From positions 13,167,501 through 13,231,500 of the forward strand of contig JARDYH010000001.1 of assembly GCA_029215795.1 (NCBI GenBank): 64,000 nucleotides of DNA, read 5' to 3'. The number at the start of each line of letters is the position of its first letter. Within the stretch, counting starts at the first letter, position 1. Positions 34,601 to 43,469 of this stretch are shown in pieces. The translations under genes were made by a program, and so were the position numbers. The notes under the pieces were generated by a model. It was not told where the DNA came from. It was given only the letters and a program-made list of their open reading frames with translations, and searched no databases. This DNA comes from Anniella stebbinsi. Lineage: Eukaryota > Chordata > Lepidosauria > Squamata > Anniellidae.

Positions 34601-34803
34601 CATAGTCCTGAGGGCGTTGAGGACTCGGTGAGATTCTCCTGGAGGACCCCTAGTCCCATGGCTTGTGCAAGAAAGGCGGCTGGCCCGCCTCGCAGGAACG
34701 ATCTGGAAGGCGGCAGGCGGCATCAGCAGCGGGCGGGCAGGCTGGCATGTAATGGGCAAAGTCTCTCCTTTCCCGGGCACTGTGGCAGTGAGAGTGCCAT
34801 AGG
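34601..34803 (-). pseudogene. putative exon C (A-type with one 162-bp-like unit), carrying a stop
   Basis: Acceptor TTTTGCAG above 34803 and donor GTAAGTG below 34601. In the A-type phase it reads to the shared ending (…QRPQDY+G) and hands one base to exon B, but a TAG interrupts after about 50 codons. It contains one unit related to the 162-bp array, so it may be the source from which that array expanded. Confidence 0.35.
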
Positions 34804-35124
34804 CTGCAAAAGAAGAGGAGGGGGATAATGAATATTACATAAATACTTTTATACTGCAAAAGAAGAAAGGAAAATAAATAAAGATTTGTATTAATTAATA
34901 CATGCAAGTCCTAGTAACTAGTCTCCCACCGGCACACTTCTCTGGTTTGTGATGCAATCCTCTTTCTCCTGCACCCCTCCCTTTCTAAATCACTCTTCTG
35001 AGCCCATTGTTAGAGGGATTGGCTATCCTTTTGTGTCTGGCAGGACACAGCTTACCGGATCATTAGAGAATCACCATTTCTTTTGTCCTTGGGTTATTCA
35101 TTCACTCCTAATAGCACCCTACGT

Positions 35125-35294
35125 TAGGCTGACCAGATCAAATCCAGGTCAGGGTTCCTAACTTCAGCAGTTGTAGAGAAAAGGGAATTTCTGCCAGTGT
35201 CATTTGTATGGAATTAGTTCCTGCTGAGATTCCCTCTTCATCACAACAGTTAAAGGTGCAGGGGCCCTGCCTTCTTTTCTATATGGCCACTCTG
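35125..35294. mobile_element. TAGGGTGACCA-family MITE inside the giant transposon
   Basis: Starts TAGGCTGACCAGATCAAATC and keeps the TTTCTGCCAGTGTCATTTGT and CATCACAACAGTTAAAG blocks. It stops near CTATATGGCCACTCT, so the right half is deleted. No duplicated flank was found. Confidence 0.75.
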
Positions 35295-35307
35295 CCTGCA
35301 CTCTTAC

Positions 35308-35381
35308 CTGAGTCGTAGGGGCGACGTGAATCGAGGGGCCACCTCCATGCGGCCGTGGCTGGGGCAGATGGGCAGTCTGCT
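35308..35381 (-). other. partial B-type exon with splice donor
   Basis: Minus strand: the B-type ending (…CGTCGCCCCTACGACTCAG) is followed by GTAAGAG at 35307. The upstream half of exon B is replaced by intron-like sequence with GAGTAAGCAAGCAG, so its acceptor is uncertain. A further donor, AATAAG|GTAAGTG, lies at 35461. Confidence 0.3.
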
Positions 35382-35504
35382 TGCTTACTCGGAAGTAAGA
35401 TCTCACACTGCCCCACTTCTGGACACTCTCAGGTGTCCCTGCGTTGACTGCACACACTTACCTTATTCGTGCGGCGGCTGTGGATCGGAGGACTCCAGTG
35501 GCAC

Positions 35505-36345
35505 ATAGGCTCCTCCAGGCAAAGTCCCAGTGGCACAGGCTCCTCCAGGCAAAGTCCCAGTGGCATAGGCTACTCCAGGCAAAGTCACATTGGCACAGGG
35601 TCCTCCAGGCAAAGTCACAGTTTGGCACAGCTCCCTCCAGGCAAAGTCACATTGGCACAGGGTCCTCCAGGCAAAGTCCCAGTTTGGCACAGCTCCCTCC
35701 AGGCAAAGTCACAGTTTGGCACAGCTCCCTCCAGGCAAAGTCCCAGTGGCACAGGCTCCTCCAGGCAAAGTCACATTGGCACAGGGTCCTCCAGGCAAAG
35801 TCACAGTTTGGCACAGCTCCCTCCAGGCAAAGTCACATTGGCACAGGGTCCTCCAGGCAAAGTCACAGTTTGGCACAGCTCCCTCCAGGCAAAGTCCCAG
35901 TTTGGCACAGCTCCCTCCAGGCAAAGTCACAGTTTGGCACAGCTCCCTCCAGGCAAAGTCCCAGTGGCACAGGCTCCTCCAGGCAAAGTCACATTGGCAC
36001 AGGGTCCTCCAGGCAAAGTCACAGTTTGGCACAGCTCCCTCCAGGCAAAGTCCCAGTTTGGCACAGCTCCCTCCAGGCAAAGTCACAGTTTGGCACAGCT
36101 CCCTCCAGGCAAAGTCCCAGTGGCACAGGCTCCTCCAGGCAAAGTCACATTGGCACAGGGTCCTCCAGGCAAAGTCACAGTTTGGCACAGCTCCCTCCAG
36201 GCAAAGTCCCAGTTTGGCACAGCTCCCTCCAGGCAAAGTCACAGTTTGGCACAGCTCCCTCCAGGCAAAGTCCCAGTGGCAGAGGCAAAGTCCCAGTGGC
36301 AGAGGCAAAGTCCCACTGGCAGAGGCAAAGTCACAGCTGCATGGG
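35505..36345. repeat. 31-34-bp tandem array with 156-bp higher-order repeat
   Basis: About two dozen units of the type CTCCAGGCAAAGTCACAG + TTTGGCACAGCTCC or a GTGGCACAGGCTCC variant. A five-unit block recurs with 156-bp spacing (for example 35958 and 36114). All frames stay open on both strands because stop triplets are missing from the unit, so I do not call genes here. The last units are shortened to AGAGGCAAAGTCCCAGTGGC. Confidence 0.95.
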
Positions 36346-36479
36346 CACCTCCAGGCAGGCAGGCGGGCGGGCAGGCAGAGGCGGGCATGATGCCAGGCGC
36401 TTGCACATTGCACAAGTAAGCAATAGAACCGTGAGACCAGCCCACGCATTCCGGCTACTTCACAATGGCGGCAACCTAG

Positions 36480-36510
<31 letters not shown>

Positions 36511-36767
36511 AGGCAGAGGCAGAGGCGGGCATGATGCCAGGCGCTTGCACATTGCACAAGTAAGCAATAGAACCGTGAGACCAGCCCACGCATTCCGGCT
36601 ACTTCACAATGGCGGCAACCTAGCAGGCGGGCAGGCAGGCAGGCAGGCAGGCAGAGGCAGAGGCAGAGGCGGGCATGATGCCAGGCGCTTGCACATTGCA
36701 CAAGTAAGCAATAGAACCGTGAGACCAGCCCACGCATTCCGGCTACTTCACAATGGCGGCAACCTAG

Positions 36768-36798
<31 letters not shown>

Positions 36799-36911
36799 AG
36801 GCAGAGGCAGAGGCGGGCATGATGCCAGGCGCTTGCACATTGCACAAGTAAGCAATAGAACCGTGAGACCAGCCCACGCATTCCGGCTACTTCACAATGG
36901 CGGCAACCTAG

Positions 36912-36942
<31 letters not shown>

Positions 36943-37055
36943 AGGCAGAGGCAGAGGCGGGCATGATGCCAGGCGCTTGCACATTGCACAAGTAAGCAAT
37001 AGAACCGTGAGACCAGCCCACGCATTCCGGCTACTTCACAATGGCGGCAACCTAG

Positions 37056-37086
<31 letters not shown>

Positions 37087-37199
37087 AGGCAGAGGCAGAG
37101 GCGGGCATGATGCCAGGCGCTTGCACATTGCACAAGTAAGCAATAGAACCGTGAGACCAGCCCACGCATTCCGGCTACTTCACAATGGCGGCAACCTAG

Positions 37200-37230
<31 letters not shown>

Positions 37231-38380
37231 AGGCAGAGGCAGAGGCGGGCATGATGCCAGGCGCTTGCACATTGCACAAGTAAGCAATAGAACCGTGAGA
37301 CCAGCCCACGCATTCCGGCTACTTCACAATGGCGGCAACCTAGCAGGCGGGCAGGCGGGCAGGCAGGCAGGCAGGCAGAGGCAGAGGCAGAGGCGGGCAT
37401 GATGCCAGGCGCTTGCACATTGCACAAGTAAGCAATAGAACCGTGAGACCAGCCCACGCATTCCGGCTACTTCACAATGGCGGCAACCTAGCAGGCGGGC
37501 AGGCGGGCAGGCAGGCAGGCAGGCAGAGGCAGAGGCAGAGGCGGGCATGATGCCAGGCGCTTGCACATTGCACAAGTAAGCAATAGAACCGTGAGACCAG
37601 CCCACGCATTCCGGCTACTTCACAATGGCGGCAACCTAGCAGGCGGGCAGGCGGGCAGGCAGGCAGGCAGGCAGAGGCAGAGGCAGAGGCGGGCATGATG
37701 CCAGGCGCTTGCACATTGCACAAGTAAGCAATAGAACCGTGAGACCAGCCCACGCATTCCGGCTACTTCACAATGGCGGCAACCTAGCAGGCGGGCAGGC
37801 GGGCAGGCAGGCAGGCAGGCAGAGGCAGAGGCAGAGGCGGGCATGATGCCAGGCGCTTGCACATTGCACAAGTAAGCAATAGAACCGTGAGACCAGCCCA
37901 CGCATTCCGGCTACTTCACAATGGCGGCAACCTAGCAGGCGGGCAGGCGGGCAGGCAGAGGCAGAGGCAGAGGCAGAGGCAGAGGCGGGCATGATGCCAG
38001 GCGCTTGCGCATTGCACAAGTAAGCAATAGAACCGTGAGACCAGCCCACGCATTCCGGCTACTTCACAATGGCGGCAACCTAGCAGGCGGGCAGGCGGGC
38101 AGGCAGAGGCAGAGGCAGAGGCGGGCATGATGCCAGGCGCTTGCGCATTGCACAAGTAAGCAATAGAACCGTGAGACCAGCCCACGCATTCCGGCTACTT
38201 CACAATGGCGGCAACCTAGCAGGCGGGCAGGCAGGCAGGCAGAGGCAGAGGCAGAGGCGGGCATGATGCCAGGCGCTTGCGCATTGCACAAGTAAGCAAT
38301 GAAACCGTGAGACCAGCCCACGCATTCCGGCTACTTCACAATGGCGGCAACCTAGCAGGCGGGCAGGCGGGCAGGCAGTT
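36346..38380. repeat. 136-148-bp tandem array, fourteen units with YY1-like site
   Basis: CACAATGGCGGCAACCTAGC recurs at 36461, 36605, 36749, 36893, 37037, 37181, 37325, 37473, 37621, 37769, 37917, 38065, 38201 and 38337. The length differences (144, 148, 136) come from a variable GGCA/AGAGGC tract. ACAATGGCGGC fits the YY1 consensus. Units are otherwise almost identical. Long frames on both strands (for example LACLLGCRHCEVAG-type units) follow from the array. A set of tandem promoter-like monomers is one possible reading. Confidence 0.95.
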
Positions 38381-38955
38381 TTTTAAATCATATAGCCAAA
38401 ATAAACACAACACACAGTGACAGCCCTGCAAGGCTGCCACATAAGTCCAAAAGACACAGTCAGAAACAGTGTGGGATGCTGCTTGTCATCCACTCAATGT
38501 AGGAGCCTGGAAGAGGAATCCTATCGCGTCCTTCGTTCATAGTCAGAGAGGTGCATGCGTTCCTTGGCGATAAAATTAAGCCTTCTTCTTATCCAAAGTT
38601 CTCATGAGCCTCTGACGTGGTCTTACAAGAAGAAACGCCCATGGAAGTGTGGGACCTTACAGAAGGCCTGGAGGGAGCCATCGGAGTCCAATTTCAGAGG
38701 CACACGTGCAAGCACATTGGTTCAAGTCAAACAACATAGAATGTGTGAGATGCTTGTGCATCCCCTCAATGTAAGAGGCTAGGAGAAGAAACTAGATCCC
38801 TTCGGGATCCATCGTTCAGAGTTGAGTTACTGAGCTGTAAACAACACAGCCAGTAAATTAAAGTAAAGAAAATTAATTAACCGAAAATAAGAATTAAAAA
38901 ATCAAGGGCCTGCCGGTGCCTGCCCAAAGGTGTGGGATGGATGGGGGGTGCCTGC
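38381..38955. other. spacer between array and transposase, with a diverged duplication
   Basis: GTGTGGGATGCTGCTTGTCA (about 38470) and GTGTGAGATGCTTGTGCATC (about 38743) begin two related blocks that each end in CGTTCA-type sequence, roughly 270 bp apart. The minus strand offers an acceptor-like TTGTTTACAG near 38837. I see no canonical polyadenylation signal for the transposase here. Confidence 0.5.
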
Positions 38956-38958
38956 CAA

Positions 38959-41490
38959 TTACTCCCCCGCGGGCATGAGGGTGGGGTATCCCAGCAGGGG
39001 CAGATTGACCTTGAGGAAGACCAGCTGCTCCACAATCTCAGCGTCCAAGCGAGAGCGGTGGGGTGTGACCACGTCGCCCGCCATGGAAAACACCCGCTTG
39101 CTTGGAACGCTGGACGGTGGGCAGCTGATTCTGTCCATGGCCACCCGCGCCAGATCAGGCCACATCTGGCGCCGAGATGACCAGTAGGCCAGGGGTTCGA
39201 TGGAGCCGTCCTCCATCTGCTCCGCCAGGTAACGCTGCACTGCTGCTGCAGCGTCATCCTGGCGGCGGCTGGGTTGAGTGCCTCTATGCCCAACCGCAGC
39301 CTGCAAAGCCTTGTCCCAAAACCCCTGGCCTGTCCCCCTGCTGGGTGTGGTGGTGCTGGTGCCGCCGCTGCTGGTGGTGCTCAGCGGACTTAGCGCCTGG
39401 GCTTCGGTGGGCTCCTCCTCTGCCTGCCCAATCCTGGCATCCCGGGCCGCCCGAACGTCCGTCACCAGCATTTCCACCCAACCTGCCCGGGAAGTCTGCC
39501 CACATAACCCATCCTTGATGCGCGGGTCGCACATGGTGGCCAACATGTACTGCCTCTCGTTGTAGAGAGGCTGGACCCAGCGGGATAGGCTTTCCCTCAG
39601 CCTCGTCACCACTTCCCGCACCTCTGGCAGGAAGCGCCTGCCGGTGACGGCATCCCCGGCCTCCAGAAACTCGCCCATCTGATTCTGGAGATGCCTGGCC
39701 ACGGGGAGCACCTGGCTGAGAAGGGCAGTGCTGCTGCTCAGGGTCTCGGTGGCCTCAAGGAACGGCTTGAGGACCACCAGAAGCTGGGACATGGCCTCCC
39801 ACTGCTGCCTGGACAGTGGGGCCTGGATGCCAATGTCCCCGACCCTGAACATCTCGTGGACAACACGCTGTTGCTCCACCATACGCTCGAGCATGTGGTA
39901 GGTGGAGTTCCAACGTGTTGCCACGTCCTGCACTAGCCGGTGCTGCGGAAGTCCCAGCTCCTGCTGCTTCTCCCGCAGCAACCGACTGCCCTTCACGCTG
40001 TGGTGGAAATGCCCAGCCACCTTCCTGCAGCTCTCTAGGAGATTACGGATTTGGGGAGGGAGAGGGGCCTTGCTGCCTCCAAGGCCATCCCTGACGACCA
40101 GGTTGAAGACGTGCGCGATGCAGCGGATGCCCTCAAATCCGCCATCGCGCACCGCCTTCAGCATATTGGCTCCCCCGTCCGTGACCATGTAACCGCGGGT
40201 GTGCTGGTGCCCGCCCAGCCACCCTGCCACCATGCGGTTCATGGCCTCCGTAATCTCCTCCGCCGTGTGGGACTGGTCCATGACTGCGGTATGAAGGAGG
40301 GCCCAGCGGCAGCCCTCCTTCCCAGTCCCAGAAGTCCTGGGTGCTTCCTGCCCTGAGGCTCCCCACCAGTGAGCCGTCAGGGACAGGTAAGCGTGCACTC
40401 CTCCTTCGCTGGACCAGATGTCCGAAGTGAAGTGCACCTTCTGTGCCTCTGCCTGGCACAGACGACCCAGAACTAACTCCCTGCATGCCTGGTACAGGGA
40501 GGGCACCACACGCCTGCTCAGGGTGGTGCGACACGGCGGCTTGTAGTATGGAACCACAAGAGCCATCAGCCTCTTGAAGCCTGCGTTCTCGACGAGGCTG
40601 AATGGCTGGTCATCCAACGCCACCATCTCACCGATGCAATTGGTGATCTGGTTGGGCGCTGGAAAACGCCACCTTGTGGCTCCATACTTCCCCCACCCCA
40701 TCTCTTCCATGGTGGCCTGGCGAAGCCTCTTGGGGATGGGAGGTCGAGAGCTGGCAGAAGTTGCAGGAGCCTTCTGCTTGCCCTTGCCGCTAGCACCAGT
40801 CTGCTGCGAGGTGCCCGCCTCGGTCCCAAGCAAAACAGACTGGTGGTGCCTCTGCATGTGGCGGGTGAGGTTCGTGGTGGTGAAGTGGCCTGGCATTTTT
40901 CCCCTGCTCACTGACATCTTGCAGTGGCGACAGACAGCAAAGCGGGAATCCACTGCCACCTCAAAGTGGTCCCACACCTTGCTTGCCTGTCGCTTCTGGG
41001 GTGACACAGACGGCCTGCCGGCGCCTTCGCTCTGTGGTGTCACCTCAGGAGCAAGGGAATGAGTGGAAGAGAGGATGGATTGTGGAGAGTAAGTCTCTGG
41101 TGCTGCCTGCTCTTCCTCTTGCCCCACATCAGAGTCCTCCTTCTCACTCTGAACCTCGCTGACTTCCACAAGATCTGGGAAAAGATCAGTCAGCGGGTTC
41201 ACAGGCTCACCCACCAAAGAAGGAGCTGGATAATATAGTGCTCCTTCTTCATGCCCACTGCTGCTCCCAGCACCTGCCTCATGTTGCTGAAAGAGTGCCC
41301 TGCAGGCACTACTTTGAGTTGCCTCTGCCTGCTTCTGCTGCCCCAGTGGAGAACGCCTCAGTTTAACTGGGGGTGTGGAAGTAGGCTGCCTGCTGCTGGT
41401 CCCAGCAGCAGCAGCAGCAGCGCCATGCCCAGAGCGGCCTCTCCCAAATGCTGCCTTGGGAGCACCCCCCCTTTGAGTGCCACGCTTCAT
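38959..41490 (-). CDS. hAT transposase with BED zinc finger, 843 residues
   Basis: This would be the enzyme that excises and reinserts the element in the nucleus. Domains in order: a low-complexity N-terminus (about 1-165); a BED-type zinc finger at about 171-216 (WDHFEV, then CRHC at 187-190 and HMQRHH at 211-216); an RNase-H-like core with the first Asp in FTSDIWSS (D357) and the second in MVTDGGANM (D438); then the RCIAHVFNL motif (C457, H460); an insertion domain rich in helices; and a hATC dimerisation region at about 745-832 (YLAEQ…YWSSRRQMWPDLARVA…FSMAGDVVTPHRSRLD). Length is normal to long for a hAT protein. It is a single uninterrupted frame starting at ATG 41490. The usual S-E-R-x-F-S motif reads S-K-R-V-F-S here (K798), where hAT enzymes have a conserved Glu, so this copy may be catalytically impaired. 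A domesticated ZBED-type host gene is less likely, because the element's ends and target duplication are intact. Confidence 0.95.
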   Translation of the reverse strand: MKRGTQRGGAPKAAFGRGRSGHGAAAAAAGTSSRQPTSTPPVKLRRSPLGQQKQAEATQSSACRALFQQHEAGAGSSSGHEEGALYYPAPSLVGEPVNPLTDLFPDLVEVSEVQSEKEDSDVGQEEEQAAPETYSPQSILSSTHSLAPEVTPQSEGAGRPSVSPQKRQASKVWDHFEVAVDSRFAVCRHCKMSVSRGKMPGHFTTTNLTRHMQRHHQSVLLGTEAGTSQQTGASGKGKQKAPATSASSRPPIPKRLRQATMEEMGWGKYGATRWRFPAPNQITNCIGEMVALDDQPFSLVENAGFKRLMALVVPYYKPPCRTTLSRRVVPSLYQACRELVLGRLCQAEAQKVHFTSDIWSSEGGVHAYLSLTAHWWGASGQEAPRTSGTGKEGCRWALLHTAVMDQSHTAEEITEAMNRMVAGWLGGHQHTRGYMVTDGGANMLKAVRDGGFEGIRCIAHVFNLVVRDGLGGSKAPLPPQIRNLLESCRKVAGHFHHSVKGSRLLREKQQELGLPQHRLVQDVATRWNSTYHMLERMVEQQRVVHEMFRVGDIGIQAPLSRQQWEAMSQLLVVLKPFLEATETLSSSTALLSQVLPVARHLQNQMGEFLEAGDAVTGRRFLPEVREVVTRLRESLSRWVQPLYNERQYMLATMCDPRIKDGLCGQTSRAGWVEMLVTDVRAARDARIGQAEEEPTEAQALSPLSTTSSGGTSTTTPSRGTGQGFWDKALQAAVGHRGTQPSRRQDDAAAAVQRYLAEQMEDGSIEPLAYWSSRRQMWPDLARVAMDRISCPPSSVPSKRVFSMAGDVVTPHRSRLDAEIVEQLVFLKVNLPLLGYPTLMPAGE

Positions 41491-41600
41491 TTTATTTTTA
41501 TTATTATTTATTTTTGTGTAAGTGTGTGCTTTGCTGACTTTTTTTGTGTTTGTAGCAGCAGGCTACACAGCCCAGCAACACACACTCACTCACAAGCGCG

Positions 41601-41645
41601 CACACACACACACACACACAGAGAAAGAGAGAGAGAGAGAGAGAG
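41601..41645. repeat. (CA)n(GA)n microsatellite in transposase 5' region
   Basis: (AC)n then (GA)n, lying between the promoter-like sequence and the transposase start codon. Confidence 0.9.
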
Positions 41646-41949
41646 GATAGAAATATTTTTTTATTATTTTTTTGGGTTTTTTTCAGAAAGCGAAAGTAGA
41701 ACAAACAAACACACTCACTGCAAAGACAAACTGAACTCACAGACAAACAAACGTGCTATCTAAGAAAGGAAAGGCAAGAGAGAAAGGAAAGCCAAGAGAG
41801 AGAACAAGAAAAGCTGAAGTAAAAGATCAGAAACTCCTCAAAACCACCTCCAAATACAATCAAATCAATACAGTCTCTCCAACACAGCTCCAAAACACTC
41901 CCTAATCTCCTCCACGTTCAACCCACAAAGAGCCAGAAGGGCAGGGCTG

Positions 41950-41995
41950 AGAGAATATATACTGGTGCCCTCCTCCAGCATTGCGATTGGAGGCT
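41950..41995 (-). promoter_or_regulatory. TATA/CCAAT promoter-like pair upstream of the transposase
   Basis: On the minus strand CCTCCAATCG (near 41985-41994) is followed about 30 bp later by AGTATATATTC (near 41955-41965), then GC-rich sequence. The order and spacing fit an RNA polymerase II core promoter. It lies about 460 bp above the transposase ATG and just inside the right inverted repeat. Confidence 0.55.
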
Positions 41996-42116
41996 GAAGA
42001 AAGTCTTCACAGGATTGGGTGATTCAGTCATGTATTCTAAAGCACAATTGGTGGATCAAGCTGTCAAACACACACACACAAACACAGCCTCCCCCTCCCT
42101 TTCCTGAAGGTTTAAA

Positions 42117-42585
42117 ATAATAAAGTTTAACCTTTGTTTTCCCACTAAAGCATTGCACCAAAGTTTGTTAAATTTCCAGCGTTTGAGCGGGCATAGGTCC
42201 TGTGCCATGTGAGCGAGTTAGAGTTTTGTAGCTCTTAAAACCAACCCATAAATCCCATGTGAAATGCCATGCATAAACCTTTGTTTTCCCACTAAAGCAT
42301 TGCACCAAAGTTTGTTAAATTTCCAGCGTTTGAGCGGGCATAGGTCCTGTGCCATGTGAGCGAGTTAGAGGTTTGTAGCTCTTAAAACCAACCCATAAAT
42401 CCCATGTGAAATGCCATGCATAAACCTTTGTTTTCCCACTAAAGCATTGCACCAAAGTTTGTTAAATTTCCAGCGTTTGAGCGGGCATAGGTCCTGTGCC
42501 ATGTGAGCGAGTTAGAGGTTTGTAGCTCTTAAAACCAACCCATAAATCCCATGTGAAATGCCATGAATAAACGTTCGTTTCCCAC
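42117..42585 (-). repeat. 147-bp tandem repeat in right arm (three copies)
   Basis: CCTTTGTTTTCCCACTAAAG recurs at about 42131, 42278 and 42425, with the variant ACGTTCGTTTCCCACTAAAA near 42571. The spacing is 146-147 bp. Confidence 0.95.
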
Positions 42586-43212
42586 TAAAATGTTGCACCT
42601 AGCTTCCGGAAATTTCACACACATTTGAAGTGAAGTGTTCCCTGCAATGTGCCAAAGTTTCCCGTTTGTATCTTTGAAAATAAAAAAATGGGAGGCAAAA
42701 CTGTATTTTACCCCACTGCTACCCAATTTTCAACAATTCATTGCCAACACATGCCTGGAGCTAGCTGTCTGAAATTTTACACACATATCAAGGGAAGTGT
42801 TCCCTGTAATGTGCCGAAGTGTCCTGTTTGTATCTTTAAAAATAAAAACATGGGAGGCATAACTGCATTTACCCCACTACTACCCATTTTTCAAAAATTC
42901 ATTGCCACACCAGGCAAGCACCCACGGTTCTGGGATTTCACACACGTGGGTCCCAAGGTTCCACCTACAATGTGGCAAAGTTTCATGTGTGTAACTTTAA
43001 AAATGACCGAGTTATAGGCATTCCATGTTATTTATTAAAAAATTAATTGCCACAAACTGCATGCACCAATCTTTCTGAAATTTCTCACAGATACCTATCC
43101 CTAACCAGTGTACAATGTGCCCAAGTTTCATCCTTCTGTCGTTAAAAATGAAAAAGTTATAGGCGTTTTTGTAAAACAACAATACTTTGCTATGGGAAAA
43201 ACGCATTTAAAA

Positions 43213-43357
43213 TGGCGTCCGATCCGCCGATCCGATCCGATCCGGATCGGACCTCGCCGGATCGGATCGGATCGGATGGTGTATCGGATCGGATCGGATC
43301 GGATTTTCCGATTTTTGGGGCGGATCGGATTCGGATCGTGGATCGGATCCGATCCGA
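43213..43357. repeat. subterminal (CGGAT)n pentamer zone, right
   Basis: GGATCGGATCGGATCGGAT-type runs in both orientations. Counterpart of 30515-30648, but with a different internal arrangement. Confidence 0.85.
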
Positions 43358-43369
43358 TGCACACCCCTA

Positions 43370-43377
43370 GTTTCCAC
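43370..43377. repeat. right target-site duplication of the giant hAT element
   Basis: GTTTCCAC, identical to 30486-30493. Confidence 0.95.
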
Positions 43378-43469
43378 TCTTTCCAAAGACAGTTTCATAT
43401 TTGCATCAGACCCACACCCAGCCATGCCTAGGCGGGAGGAGGCCAGTTGCGAGTGGTGGTGGAGAGACG

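Larger units (their letters stand above)
30494..43369 (-). mobile_element. giant (12.9-kb) hAT DNA transposon with intact transposase frame
   Basis: The outermost bases are TAGGGATGTGCA on the left and, in reverse complement, TAGGGGTGTGCA on the right. An exact 8-bp duplication, GTTTCCAC, flanks them. Terminal inverted repeats of about 1.41 and 1.27 kb enclose a 2.5-kb hAT transposase frame (minus strand) and about 6 kb of GC-rich tandem arrays. Most hAT elements are a few kb with short inverted repeats, so both size and arm length are unusual. The arms are almost identical over most of their length, which points to recent movement or gene conversion. Inside the left half sits one TAGGGTGACCA MITE (about 35125-35294), acquired later or already carried. 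I assigned the minus strand because the transposase runs that way. Confidence 0.95.
42097..43369 (-). repeat. right terminal inverted repeat
   Basis: Inverse of 30494-31908. It has three 147-bp units against four on the left. The stretch paired with 30842-31210 is identical in translation at 42649-43017, so near-identity extends over hundreds of bases. The outermost pentamer zone is less well matched. Confidence 0.93.

Noticed and set aside
35444..37402. A 652-codon plus-strand frame and a 582-codon minus-strand frame over the arrays at 35.4-37.5 kb
   Set aside because: Both follow from stop-free tandem units whose lengths are mostly multiples of three. They overlap on opposite strands, have no start context or domain, and end where unit length changes.
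36346..38380. CAAGTAAGC in each unit as a real plus-strand splice donor
   Set aside because: No matching acceptor with a pyrimidine tract lies in a sensible position on that strand; the motif repeats only because the unit repeats.
38959..41490. A domesticated ZBED-type host gene
   Set aside because: The frame lies in an element with intact ends, long inverted repeats and an exact 8-bp target duplication, so a resident transposase is the simpler reading.
39177..41763. Plus-strand and alternate-frame open frames over the transposase
   Set aside because: Shadows of a GC-rich gene on the minus strand; only the 843-residue frame carries hAT motifs.
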